Of a stretch of DNA of 64,000 bases, positions 1-8,008 are shown piece by piece. Source of the stretch: Streptomyces sp. Alt3. Its GTDB lineage: Bacteria > Actinomycetota > Actinomycetes > Streptomycetales > Streptomycetaceae. Within the stretch, counting starts at the first letter, position 1. Every line of letters starts with the position of its first letter. The notes under the pieces were generated by a model. That model worked only from the letters and a program-made list of their open reading frames with translations. It ran no database searches and had not been told where the DNA came from. The stretch is from positions 1,674,001-1,738,000 of the forward strand of contig NZ_CP120983.1 in the NCBI RefSeq assembly GCF_030719215.1, read 5' to 3'. The translations under genes and the position numbers were made by a program.

Positions 1-789
1 ACGTTCAACCACGTCACCCCGGCCGAGATGGTCGCCGGCCTCACCGCCGCACTGGTCCAGGACTACGACGAAGCCATCGCCTCCGACACCCCCGGCTGCT
101 TCTTGACAGGACCAACCGTCCCCTGGAGGGACACCGTCCGGCCGCTGACCGATGCCGGCTGGAACCTTGACGGAGCTGCTGAACTCGGCACCGTCGAGAT
201 CATCGCTCCTGACGACCAAGCGGGCATCTTTATCGATCGGCGCGGCTACGGCTCCGACCGCACGACCGTTGAGCTGTGGGCTGGCCCGCCGGGCTGGGGC
301 ACTCGTGCCGAGGCGACATTCACGGCCCGCACCCCTTCCCACTTGATCGCCGCTACCGCCGCTGTGATGGCGAAGTCGACCCCGGTGGTCCGTGAACGCC
401 ACCAAGTCGACCGGCGGATGCAGCACTTGGTCACGATGACCCCTGTCGCTTCGGCCACGCCGATCGCCGAGGCTCAGGTTTCACGCGCTCCGACTCCGCT
501 GGACGTACGTCGCACCGCGGTCACCCAGGCCGTGCACCGTGCCGCGCGGGCACCACGCACAGCAGCCGACCTCCGGGTGTTGGCCGCGCAGAGCCGCTCC
601 ACGGGGGCGGCGCAGAAACGGACGGGACACCCCGCGCCCGCGACCTCTGCCCGCTGCCGGCCAGCTCGCCGGCGCCCCGGCGCGGACGCTGACTCCCACC
701 CCAGGCCGCACTCCACTCGCGACCGTCCCCGCCCAACAGGAATTCCACCATGCCCACCACCACCATGCTCGACCAGGCCACGGCCATGA
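1..789 (+). CDS. DUF317-family protein, 5' end outside window
   Basis: The reading frame is open from base 1 (first codons give TFNHVTPAEMVAGLTAAL), so the true start lies left of the window. The N-terminal part matches the DUF317 pattern: an HVTPAEMVAG-type segment, then a repeat-like core with PDDQAGIF and TPSHLIAA segments. DUF317 proteins are common on Streptomyces plasmids and integrative elements; their function is unknown. After about residue 130 the protein becomes Arg/Pro-rich and low complexity, so the last third may be drift or a frameshifted tail. It overlaps the next gene by 40 bp. The family call is from recognition only. Confidence 0.6.
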   Translation, partial: TFNHVTPAEMVAGLTAALVQDYDEAIASDTPGCFLTGPTVPWRDTVRPLTDAGWNLDGAAELGTVEIIAPDDQAGIFIDRRGYGSDRTTVELWAGPPGWGTRAEATFTARTPSHLIAATAAVMAKSTPVVRERHQVDRRMQHLVTMTPVASATPIAEAQVSRAPTPLDVRRTAVTQAVHRAARAPRTAADLRVLAAQSRSTGAAQKRTGHPAPATSARCRPARRRPGADADSHPRPHSTRDRPRPTGIPPCPPPPCSTRPRP

Positions 790-1238
790 TCGAGAATGCC
801 TGGGGCCAGCCCATCGAAGCTCTTGAGGTCCTAGGGGCCCGCCGCCCCAGCGAGGACCCGCTCCTGCGCTGCGCCATGTACACCCGCGCGGCCCTGGCCA
901 TCACGGATAGCGCGGTAACCGTTCACGAGGACCGTCTTCACGCCCTGTCCCGGCATGGGTACGTGCCTGACTTCTACGAACTCGACCGGATCACCGAAAC
1001 GGCGGTCAAGCTCCGCGTCGCCCACGCGGAGAGCCGTGCGTACCTCCAGGCGATCCGGCGCGTGGTGGAGGCTCGGGAGGCCGCCGCACCCGAGGTTGAA
1101 TCACCGGCGGTTCGGCTGGCTCAGGCCGCTGTCGCCCGCTCCGGGCAGACGCGGCACGCCCCGGGGGCCGTGCCCGAACCGTCCTCTCCGGCGGAGATCG
1201 TAGGGCCGTCAGTGCCCACCACGGGGCCCCGACGTTGA
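750..1238 (+). CDS. hypothetical protein, 162 aa
   Basis: It starts at ATG 750 and follows the DUF317-type gene with a short overlap. The sequence is soluble and mostly helical in character (for example LLRCAMYTRAALAITDSAV and the Arg/Ala-rich stretch around residues 95-115), with a proline-rich tail after residue 120. I do not recognise a domain. Strong GC3 bias and the plasmid-type neighbourhood support that it is real. Its 3' end overlaps the convergent gene at 1209-1505 by 30 bp. Function unknown. Confidence 0.5.
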   Translation: MPTTTMLDQATAMIENAWGQPIEALEVLGARRPSEDPLLRCAMYTRAALAITDSAVTVHEDRLHALSRHGYVPDFYELDRITETAVKLRVAHAESRAYLQAIRRVVEAREAAAPEVESPAVRLAQAAVARSGQTRHAPGAVPEPSSPAEIVGPSVPTTGPRR

Positions 1239-1505
1239 ACGCTTAGCTCTGATTCCCTCGCGGGGGCCCTCTTCGGCCCGGGGGCCCACCGCGCGGACCA
1301 GCTCCTCCACTGTCAGCTCCACGCGCCGGCCTTCGGCGACCCGGCGCTCCACCGTCTCCTCGTCCGGCCACCGGTCGGGCTGTGCGCCGACTCCCCACTG
1401 GCCGTCGGCGACCATCGCGATGTCGCCCACGGTCCAGGGCCTTCCGGCGGCGCGGATCTTGCGTTCCAGTTCGGCGCCGTCCCAGTGTCTGCTCGCCTCG
1501 GCCAT
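1209..1505 (-). CDS. hypothetical protein, 98 aa
   Basis: I chose the ATG at 1505 because a purine-rich GGGGAACAGAGG lies directly in front of it; an upstream extension to 1721 is possible but compositionally poor. The protein starts MAEASRHWDGAELERKIRAA, is highly charged, and contains a WTVGDIAMVADGQWGV segment and a helical stretch EETVERRVAEGRRVELTVEEL. No family recognised. It converges on and slightly overlaps the gene ending at 1238. It may be a small nucleic-acid-binding or regulatory protein, but that is only a guess from charge and size. Confidence 0.4.
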   Translation of the reverse strand: MAEASRHWDGAELERKIRAAGRPWTVGDIAMVADGQWGVGAQPDRWPDEETVERRVAEGRRVELTVEELVRAVGPRAEEGPREGIRAKRSTSGPRGGH

Positions 1506-1723
1506 CCTCTGTTCCCCTTCACCAACGTGCGGTCCCTCACCGCAACCCAGGTACGACAACCGCGGTCGCCGATCCATTCCCGTCCCGCCGACCGCTCGCT
1601 GGTGGTCTCCAGTTCGCCCGCGGCAGACGGCATCCCCGGGGAAACGACTACGCACTTCGGCATGCCACATGCCAACGTACGGGTGTCGGGAAAACCGCAG
1701 GTCAACGAAGGGATCGTCCAACC

Positions 1724-2071
1724 GTGAACGTCTCTGCCACCCTCCTGCCCGCCGTCGTCCGCCCCGCCGTGGAAGACCGCCTCTGGCTCGCCTCCGACCA
1801 CTGCGCCGCTCCGATGCTCGACCTCCTGGACGCTCTCGGCTGGACGATCGCCGAGACCCCGGAGGCCAACATTCACATGACCAGCCCGGACGGGGGCGTC
1901 TACGTCGGCTGGCTTCCCGAAGACCCCTCCGCCTGGGCGCGCGAGATCGTCTGGCGCGTCCAGGTGCTGCCCGCCGACGGCGAGGTGTGGGTCCAGGAGT
2001 TCGGTGTCCATACCCCTTCCGAGGCCGTCGCCGGATTCCTCGCCGCCCTCGTCACCCACTCCTCGCGCTGA
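1724..2071 (+). CDS. DUF317-related protein, 115 aa
   Basis: GTG start at 1724 (MNVSATLLPAVVRPAVEDRL). The upstream in-frame extension is Arg/Pro-rich and unlikely to be translated. The central part (APMLDLLDALGW, a short beta strand, SPDGGVYVGWLPED, then a W-x-V-x-V strand and a C-terminal PSEAVAGFLAALV helix) matches the single-repeat DUF317 fold seen in Streptomyces plasmid proteins. It appears to be a second, shorter paralogue of the partial gene at the left edge. Role unknown; DUF317 genes usually cluster with plasmid transfer and maintenance genes, as here. Confidence 0.6.
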   Translation: MNVSATLLPAVVRPAVEDRLWLASDHCAAPMLDLLDALGWTIAETPEANIHMTSPDGGVYVGWLPEDPSAWAREIVWRVQVLPADGEVWVQEFGVHTPSEAVAGFLAALVTHSSR

Positions 2072-2158
2072 CCGCCAGACCACGGGGCGGGCCAACGACG
2101 GCCGCCCCTTGCACCGCGCTGGTTCCGGCCCTGTCCCCCACTGCTCTCGGAGTTTCCC

Positions 2159-2371
2159 TTGCCTCAGTATCTGACCGTCGGCCACCTGCTCCGCCAGCTC
2201 CAGGAACTCGACCCCAACCTGCCTGTCCGTCTCGCCATCAACCCCGACTTCCCCTTCGCCCACTTCGTCGGAGCCAAAGTCGTCGTCCGTGACGGCAAGG
2301 CGTACATCGCCGATGACGGTCAGGAGGACTACCTCCCGGTGGGGGCGCGCGATGCCCTCAACTGGGCTTGA
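2159..2371 (+). CDS. small hypothetical protein, 70 aa
   Basis: It uses a TTG start at 2159, giving MPQYLTVGHLLRQLQELDPN. The compact sequence has an N-terminal helix followed by beta segments (LPVRLAINPDFPFAHFVG, KVVVRDGKAYIADDG), like a short stand-alone beta-alpha domain of plasmid hypothetical proteins. It sits 87 bp after the DUF317-type gene and overlaps the next gene, suggesting one short operon. No function recognised. Confidence 0.5.
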   Translation: MPQYLTVGHLLRQLQELDPNLPVRLAINPDFPFAHFVGAKVVVRDGKAYIADDGQEDYLPVGARDALNWA

Positions 2372-2789
2372 TCGCTCCCTTACCACCACGGAGGCTTCCA
2401 TCTCGTCCCTCTCGCGCCCCGCGCCCCGTCTCGCGCTGCACGATGTCGCCGCGCGCCCCATGCCGTACGGCGTGCACAGCGCGCTTCTCCAGCGCATCTC
2501 CGCCCGCCCCGACGGCCCCCTCGACATCACCTGGCTCGCTGCCGAAACCCCCCAACTTCCCCTCGGGCGCATCCGGCTGCGCTGGGAGCCCGCTTCGCGC
2601 AGCGGCTGGGACGTCACGGCGTACCTGGGGCTGACCACGACCGAGGTGCTCCTCGGTTCCTGGCTCGCCGCCCCGGACGACTGGCCACGCCTGGTCCGTC
2701 CGACCCTGTACGAGGTGACCGGCCTATGCGCCGCCCTCTCATTCGCGACCGACGCACTCGACCTCTCCAACCGGCTCTCCGGAGTCTGA
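2352..2789 (+). CDS. hypothetical protein, about 145 aa
   Basis: I place the start at ATG 2352 (MPSTGLDRSL), overlapping the end of the 70-aa gene by 20 bp, which favours translational coupling; an earlier ATG at 2289 gives an Arg-rich leader and looks worse. The mature-looking part begins near ISSLSRPAPRLALHDVAARPMPYG and ends with a helical LYEVTGLCAALSFATDAL stretch. It resembles other plasmid-borne Streptomyces hypothetical proteins in composition only. Function unknown. Confidence 0.45.
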   Translation: MPSTGLDRSLTTTEASISSLSRPAPRLALHDVAARPMPYGVHSALLQRISARPDGPLDITWLAAETPQLPLGRIRLRWEPASRSGWDVTAYLGLTTTEVLLGSWLAAPDDWPRLVRPTLYEVTGLCAALSFATDALDLSNRLSGV

Positions 2790-2891
2790 CCGAGGACCGC
2801 CGAAGGCCGCCCCATGCCGCTCAGGCAGGGGCGGCCTCGTCGTGCGTCCACCCGTTCGTTGCGTACGCTCGACCTGACGAAGGAGAACACC

Positions 2892-3128
2892 ATGGCCGAC
2901 GACCAGAGGCTCTGGGAATACCCGGAGGTCGCCGCCCACCTGGGTATCAGCGTCGGCGCGACCCGCAGCCGCAAGAGCCGGGGCAGCCTGCCCTCGCCCG
3001 ACGACGACAGCACGCCGGACCGTCCCCGCTGGGAGCCGTCCACATTCCATAATTGGAGGCCGGTCGGCCGGGGGTTTCGCAGCGACCTGCACCGCGCCGC
3101 CCGACCGGAGGACACACCCGCCATCTGA
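2892..3128 (+). CDS. small HTH (MerR/excisionase-like) DNA-binding protein
   Basis: ATG 2892 is preceded by GAAGGAGA at good spacing. The 78-aa product opens MADDQRLWEYPEVAAHLGIS, a winged-helix/HTH_17-like start of the kind found in excisionases and small plasmid regulators (W-x-Y-P/S-E-V-A-x-H-L-G-I), followed by VGATRSRKSRGSLPSPDD, where the sequence of a recognition helix would lie. It is the last gene of the rightward 1-3.1 kb group. It may regulate plasmid genes or act as a recombination directionality factor; no integrase is adjacent, so regulation seems more likely. Confidence 0.55.
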   Translation: MADDQRLWEYPEVAAHLGISVGATRSRKSRGSLPSPDDDSTPDRPRWEPSTFHNWRPVGRGFRSDLHRAARPEDTPAI

Positions 3129-3414
3129 CCGGTTCCCTAGTCGCCATGGGGTGCGCGTGCGACGCCCGATTCGCAGATCCTCTCCCTACCGTTCCGTTCG
3201 ACCACCACCGCGATGCTCGGCCAGCAACGCCATCGAGTCGGTCCGAAGCGGTGAAGCCATCGCAGAGGAGGGCATCCAGCACGATCTCAAGCCTATGCAG
3301 CGGACGGATACGACATGTGACCTCTCTGGCAGTCCATTACCACAGCCGGAAGAAACCGCCACACCACGTCACTGCTTGCGGCTACGGTGAGCTGGTCGTT
3401 CCAAAGGAGGGTCA

Positions 3415-4620
3415 GTGCCAGAGCTACGGTGGCGTGTCGTGGCCGAGAGTCTCGAACGTAAGTGCAAGGCGCCGACGGCCGAACAAATAGACATCGCCCG
3501 CGCCTTGGCCCTACCCGTAGGTCAGGCCACGCCCTCGCTGGTCGCTGCCGCTGAGCTGCGAGTCCTGCTTCGAGGGCCTCTGGACCTGACGCTCGCCGGG
3601 GACTTCGGCGACGACGAGTACGACGTCCTCCTCGATCTCGCGCGCCGCACCGATCTGGCAGTTCCCGACATGGACAAACTCGGGAGCCGAGAGGTGCTCA
3701 ACGCCTGGTTGCGCGTCGCGCGTGACCGCGAGTCCGCCGCCGCCCTACGTCGGCTGGAGCCTGCGGTCGATGACGTTGTCACCGCTCGCGACCGGCGCAA
3801 GGGGCCGGATGTACACGGCGAGATTTCATCAGTCGGCTCCAATGGCCGACTGTACTTCCGGGGCGGTCACGGGCTCGGCACTGCCCCGCACAGGGTCACC
3901 CGCCTCACCCGCCCCGGTGAGGATGAGTATCTCGATCAGCTCCGTCTGGCCCGCGAATACGCCGCTGCTATTCAGAGCAACCCGGCTCGGATCACCCGAG
4001 CCCAAGAAGCGCAGCTGGAACGCTGGCGGATCAACTTTCCGGCGACCCCAGCGGCGATCGAGGCGCTGCGCGACGCACTGGAGACAGCTGACGACGAAGC
4101 CGCGATGCAGCGGCTCTTGGAGAAGCACCCAGCACTGCTGGCCGGTACCGTGGTAGGCACCCACGACACCTGGATCCGGCCACAGGTCCAGCTCGGGAAC
4201 CACTACATGGCCGACTTTATGATCGCCGGCCAGACCTCACTCGGAGTTCGGTGGACGCTGGTCGAACTAGAGAGCCCAGTCAGTCGCCTGACTAACCCCG
4301 GCAACAAGCGGGCGACAACCACCCTGCGGCACGCGGTCGACCAGATCGAGGACTGGCGCAGGTGGCTATCCGCCAACCTGCACTACGCGCGCTCCGCACG
4401 CGACGCTGACGGACTGGGCCTGCCAGGCATCACGGCCGAAGTCCCAGGTTTGATCATCATGGCCCGCGAGACCTCTGACGACGCAGCCTCCGAAATCCGG
4501 GAACTGCAGGCCCGACGCTCCCACATCCAGGTACGCACCTATGACTGGCTGATGCGCATCAACGAATCCCCCGACCCTCTGCGTCGAGACGCCCCCGACC
4601 AGCGCCTCCGGCTCGCGTGA
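3415..4620 (+). CDS. sduA: Shedu-type defence protein (DUF4263 nuclease domain)
   Basis: GTG 3415 has a textbook AAGGAGG at 3404-3410. Protein is 401 aa. The C-terminal third has the Shedu/DUF4263 signature: a short D267-F-M-I strand, then W-T-L-V-E284-L-E286-S-P, followed by an amphipathic LRHAVDQIEDWRRWL helix where the family has A-x-x-Q-i-x-x-Y/W. This is the PD-(D/E)XK-like nuclease core of the single-gene Shedu anti-phage system. The usual E-x-K is E-x-E here. The N-terminal 200 residues are family-variable and probably sense the trigger. The gene stands alone: 286 bp without a gene upstream and 128 bp downstream, with no helper gene. The defence role is inferred from family. Confidence 0.7.
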   Translation: MPELRWRVVAESLERKCKAPTAEQIDIARALALPVGQATPSLVAAAELRVLLRGPLDLTLAGDFGDDEYDVLLDLARRTDLAVPDMDKLGSREVLNAWLRVARDRESAAALRRLEPAVDDVVTARDRRKGPDVHGEISSVGSNGRLYFRGGHGLGTAPHRVTRLTRPGEDEYLDQLRLAREYAAAIQSNPARITRAQEAQLERWRINFPATPAAIEALRDALETADDEAAMQRLLEKHPALLAGTVVGTHDTWIRPQVQLGNHYMADFMIAGQTSLGVRWTLVELESPVSRLTNPGNKRATTTLRHAVDQIEDWRRWLSANLHYARSARDADGLGLPGITAEVPGLIIMARETSDDAASEIRELQARRSHIQVRTYDWLMRINESPDPLRRDAPDQRLRLA

Positions 4621-4748
4621 CACCAGCCGCCACATTCTCTTTAGGCTTTGTGGATGCGGGGACGCCCCAGAAAGATGTAGCCGTACCTCGTCTCAAGAGC
4701 GCGGACGGCAAGCAGATGCTGCCGTTGTATGCGCTGCAGCAGCGCTCG

Positions 4749-5153
4749 CTACTCCAGGTAGATGCCAGCGAATACGCCGTCGAACCCGAGCACGGTCAAG
4801 CCCGCCTCGACACTCGGGTAGGTCGTCCCGTGCGGGCGGCCAACCAGGGCGTCGAAGCCGGCGCGGCCGATCTCGGGCTCGAGCCACTGGTTGCCGCACC
4901 GGCAGCGGACCCAGACGTTGCGCCCATGATTGATGAGCAGCCAGTCGCGTCGGGCACGGCAGGCGGAGCACATCACAGGGATACCCCCGAGAGCGAGTTC
5001 GCGTGAGTGGCCGACGCAGCGAATCGCCCCGGGTCCGTCGGCGGGCCGCGTCTCGGCCTGGAGCTGCAGCAGGGGGTCGGTGCCAGTGGGGAGGACGGGC
5101 AGCGCGGGTGCCGGCTCCGTGGTGCGGGTGGTGGTTCTGAGCACGAGCGTCAT
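4749..5153 (-). CDS. small zinc-ribbon-like hypothetical protein
   Basis: I chose ATG 5153 (MTLVLRTTTRTTEPAPALPV); longer upstream versions are Arg/Pro-rich. The 134-aa protein contains CSACRARRDWLLINHG followed by VRCRCGNQW, a Cys-x2-Cys ... Cys-x-Cys arrangement consistent with a zinc ribbon, and a C-terminal GFDALVGRPHG segment. It follows the relaxase gene in the same direction, so it probably belongs to the mobilisation module. Specific function unknown. Confidence 0.5.
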   Translation of the reverse strand: MTLVLRTTTRTTEPAPALPVLPTGTDPLLQLQAETRPADGPGAIRCVGHSRELALGGIPVMCSACRARRDWLLINHGRNVWVRCRCGNQWLEPEIGRAGFDALVGRPHGTTYPSVEAGLTVLGFDGVFAGIYLE

Positions 5154-5259
5154 CTCCCGGTTGTCGGTCCTGTCTTCATCCGTAACAGCCGGTGGAACCG
5201 GCTGTCCATACATTTCGCGGCGTCCGCTCGGTCGATGGTCGACTACCGGTTCGACCTGG

Positions 5260-7035
5260 TCAGCGACGTGGCGAGCGGCGGTTGGGGTCTTGAACAGTCC
5301 CGAGCGGTGCGGCTGCCGTCGCGTTCCGTTCGCTGGTGCGGCTGCTCGGCGTGGTGGCCTGGCGGGTGGCGGCCTGCGACCGACGGGCACCTTCGCCCGG
5401 GTGTGCCGGGAGCTGGGCGATGCGCCGCAGGCGCCAGACCAGGACGTCGTTCACGTCATCGGCGCTGTCGAGTTCGCGCATGTCGATGGCCTGGCGCAGA
5501 AGGGCTTCGGAGTCGTGGCCTGCCCGCTCGGCCTGGGCGAGGGTGGCGATCAAGGCGTCGGTCCTCGCTTCCATGCCCTCTGCCTGCACGACCTTCTCCG
5601 GCAGGACGGCGCGAAGGCTGGCTTCGTGCGTGCGGCGCTGGGCTTCTGGAAGGGCCCGACCTTGGTCGTGCAGCACTCGCATAGGGGTGGCAGCGGCCTG
5701 CCGGTAGGCGGTGCGCAGGTGCGCGGCTGCTTGTCGGGAGGCGTGGGCCTGCTGGGCGTGTCCGCGCGCGGAGTGCCAGCGGGCGGCGGCGAGGGTGACC
5801 AGGACGAGGGTGGAGACGAGCATGGCGGTGGTGCCGCCGTCCTCGCCTCGGCCGAGCGCTCCGCCGGCCTGGACAATGCCCCGGGCGGCTGAGCGGAGAG
5901 CCCTGGTGTCGGCGCGTTCTGCGCGGACATGACTGCGGGTCGCCCGCTCGAATGCGCGAGCTGCGGCGGCCAGCTCGGCGTGGGTGGTGGCCGGTGAGGT
6001 CTGGGCCACCGCGTCGAGGAGTTCTCCGACGCCGACGAGCTGGGCGGCGGCCTCGCCGTCCTCGTCGCGTTCCAGGAGCGTGGCCGCGCGCTCGGCGATG
6101 ACGACTGCGTTGCGTCGTTGCCGGGCGGGCGGTGACCAGTTCGTCCGGTCAGCGGTGACCGCGGGCGCGCTCGGCTCGGCGGCCCCGCCAGTGAGGCGTA
6201 GGCGGATCTTCGGAAGGGAAAGGTCGGGGGCCAGTTTGGAGCCGGGGTACCAGACCGGGTCTCCGTCGCGGTTGCGGTCGCCGGGCAGGGCCACGTTGTA
6301 GCCGAGCGCGTCACCGGACGGAGCGTGCCGCAGCTTCACCCGCACTCCCGCCTCTCGGAGCCGCGTGAAGAACTCCTCTTCCGAATCCGCTCCCGCCACG
6401 GCTCGACGAACGGCCTCACGGAGCGTCTCGCGCGAGGTCTCCGGGCGGCCGGTGCGCTCGGCCTTGAACTTCTCGGCGCTGCTGGGATTCTTCGCTGCGG
6501 TTCCGTCGCCGGCGTTCAGGCGCCGCAGGCCCATCTCCTTCTCGATGCGGCGGCATTCGGCCTGGGCCTTGTTGAAGTCGTAGTTCAGGCGCGGGTTGCG
6601 CAGGTCGCCGCGTACGAGGGTGGCGACGATGTGGATGTGGTCCTCCGCGTGGCGGACGGCGGTCCACCGGCAGCCGTCGGGGTCTCCGGCCGGGGCGATG
6701 CCGGTGGCGTGGACGATGCGCTGGGCGACGGCGTTCCACTCCTCGTCGTCCAGCCGCCGGTCCCCGGGGGCGGTACGGACCGAACAGTGCCAGACGTGCT
6801 TGGCGGGCGCGCGGTCGCCGGCCTGCTTGACCCGCAGGTCCAGGGCGGCGGTGAGCCGGGCGAGGGTGACCTTCGGGTCGGGGTCGAGGCCGGTGTCGAG
6901 GCCGGGGTCAGGGGCGAAGCCGTCCCAGGAGCCGACGAGGTGCGCGTCGGTGTGCTCCTCGCGCCGTCCGGGGCCGTACAGGTAGACGAGGAGGCCGTGG
7001 GTGCGGGAGCCACGTCCGATGTCGGGAACCATCAC
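5260..7035 (-). CDS. MobA-type relaxase/mobilisation nuclease
   Basis: The 591-aa protein carries the histidine triad of relaxases: H129-A-E-D-H133-I-H135-I-V-A-T, preceded by H80-V-W-H-C-S and followed by NPRLNYDFNKAQAECRRIE. The N-terminal relaxase domain covers about residues 1-190; the remainder is helical and Ala/Arg-rich with a coiled-coil-like middle (AAAARAFERATRSHVRAERA) and a hydrophobic TAMLVSTLVLVTLAAARW segment near residue 405. Its ATG overlaps the mobC stop (ATGA), so the two are coupled. By family, it nicks oriT and pilots the strand during conjugative mobilisation. The catalytic Tyr was not assigned. Confidence 0.85.
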   Translation of the reverse strand: MMVPDIGRGSRTHGLLVYLYGPGRREEHTDAHLVGSWDGFAPDPGLDTGLDPDPKVTLARLTAALDLRVKQAGDRAPAKHVWHCSVRTAPGDRRLDDEEWNAVAQRIVHATGIAPAGDPDGCRWTAVRHAEDHIHIVATLVRGDLRNPRLNYDFNKAQAECRRIEKEMGLRRLNAGDGTAAKNPSSAEKFKAERTGRPETSRETLREAVRRAVAGADSEEEFFTRLREAGVRVKLRHAPSGDALGYNVALPGDRNRDGDPVWYPGSKLAPDLSLPKIRLRLTGGAAEPSAPAVTADRTNWSPPARQRRNAVVIAERAATLLERDEDGEAAAQLVGVGELLDAVAQTSPATTHAELAAAARAFERATRSHVRAERADTRALRSAARGIVQAGGALGRGEDGGTTAMLVSTLVLVTLAAARWHSARGHAQQAHASRQAAAHLRTAYRQAAATPMRVLHDQGRALPEAQRRTHEASLRAVLPEKVVQAEGMEARTDALIATLAQAERAGHDSEALLRQAIDMRELDSADDVNDVLVWRLRRIAQLPAHPGEGARRSQAATRQATTPSSRTSERNATAAAPLGTVQDPNRRSPRR

Positions 7036-7697
7036 AGCCGCCGGGTCACCAGGTCGTTCGCCGCGTCATCGACGCGGGCGAGAAGTCCGGTCAGCGTGCC
7101 CAGAGCGTGTTCGAGTTCACCGGCGCGCGGCTGGCCACCGCTGTTGAGGACGAAGGCGATCTGGTTGATGTTGTTGCCGATCCGGGCCAGCGCGGTGCGT
7201 AGAGCGGCGAGTTCGTCGATGGCGGTGTCGAGCTGGTCGTTGCTGTGCACGGCGGCACGTCCGCGGGCGGCGCTCAGGCCGGCGGTGGCGAGGAAGCGGG
7301 CGACGGTGACGCCGCGCTGGGTGGCGGCGTCGGTGATCTCGGCTTTCTCGGTGTCGGAGAGGCGGGTGGTCGTCTTGCGGGCGCGCTCGCTCGGGTTGCG
7401 GCTACGGCGGCGCGGGGTGCGGTCGGGGAAGGCGGGCGTGCTCGGGCTCGGCTGCTCACGGTCGGCAGGGTCATCTGCTTCTCCCCCGATGACCGGCGCC
7501 CCCTGATGCCGGTTGCCCGGCTGGTCCCCGTGCGCCCTCGCTCGGGGACCAGCCGGGCTTCCCCCGCCCTCCTGGGCGGGGGCAAGTGCGTACGACGGGC
7601 CGTAGGACCGTCGTACGCGATAGCTTGCTCCGCCAGGAGCCGTGGTGGGGTCACGCTGCTGTCCAGCGGGGGTGGCCACCGGGTCGTTGGGGTTCAC
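7032..7697 (-). CDS. mobC: MobC-like relaxosome accessory protein
   Basis: GTG 7697 overlaps the upstream stop as GTGA, and the stop overlaps the relaxase start as ATGA, so three genes are translationally coupled. The first ~100 residues are disordered (Pro/Ala/Arg-rich). The C-terminal ~110 residues are the MobC domain: KTTTRLSDTEKAEITDAA, then VARFLATAGLSAARG, and the diagnostic ALARIGNNINQIAFVLNSGG segment. MobC proteins bind oriT and assist strand opening for the relaxase, consistent with its position. Confidence 0.8.
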   Translation of the reverse strand: MNPNDPVATPAGQQRDPTTAPGGASYRVRRSYGPSYALAPAQEGGGSPAGPRARAHGDQPGNRHQGAPVIGGEADDPADREQPSPSTPAFPDRTPRRRSRNPSERARKTTTRLSDTEKAEITDAATQRGVTVARFLATAGLSAARGRAAVHSNDQLDTAIDELAALRTALARIGNNINQIAFVLNSGGQPRAGELEHALGTLTGLLARVDDAANDLVTRRL

Positions 7698-7918
7698 CGG
7701 CTCGTCTCCGGGTCCTGCTGCTGGAGTTCGCGGACGAGTTCCTCGATCCAGTCCATGGCCAGGATGGGGTGGTGCAGGGTCCAGGGCCGGTCGTGCTGCT
7801 CGCGTTGCACGATCCAGGTGGTGTCGGGGCCGAACTGGGCGCGGTGGAGGTGTCCGTGCTGGTGCAGGACGGTCAGCCAGGAGTCGACTTCGGCGGGCGT
7901 GGCCGGGTGAGTGCGCAT
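7694..7918 (-). CDS. small hypothetical protein at head of mob operon, 74 aa
   Basis: ATG 7918 is preceded by GGAGA at about 7 nt spacing. The product (MRTHPATPAEVDSWLTVL ... ELVRELQQQDPETSR) is hydrophilic, with a WIVQREQHDRPW segment and a C-terminal helix. It is the first gene after the inverted repeat at 7963-8008, and its stop overlaps the mobC GTG start. No family recognised; position suggests an accessory relaxosome or regulatory role. Confidence 0.5.
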   Translation of the reverse strand: MRTHPATPAEVDSWLTVLHQHGHLHRAQFGPDTTWIVQREQHDRPWTLHHPILAMDWIEELVRELQQQDPETSR

Positions 7919-7962
7919 CGGGTGCTCTCCGCTTCTGCTGTGGCGGGGTGCTCGGAGACATG

Positions 7963-8008
7963 CGGAGCGGGTGACCGGCCGGGGTGACCGGCTTGGTCAC
8001 CCGCTCCG
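7963..8008. repeat. 14-bp perfect inverted repeat, oriT candidate
   Basis: CGGAGCGGGTGACC (7963-7976) and GGTCACCCGCTCCG (7995-8008) form perfect 14-bp arms around an 18-nt loop that contains another TGACCGG. It occupies the only intergenic space (7919-8019) between the spd-like gene and the mob operon. Relaxase/MobC families nick beside an inverted repeat next to their own genes, so this is the best oriT candidate. No T-tract follows on either strand, which argues against a simple terminator. Confidence 0.45.

Noticed and set aside
1313..3124. 603-codon open frame on the minus strand
   Set aside because: It runs antisense to several genes with better starts and ribosome sites; Arg/Gly-rich composition is the usual shadow of high-GC genes.
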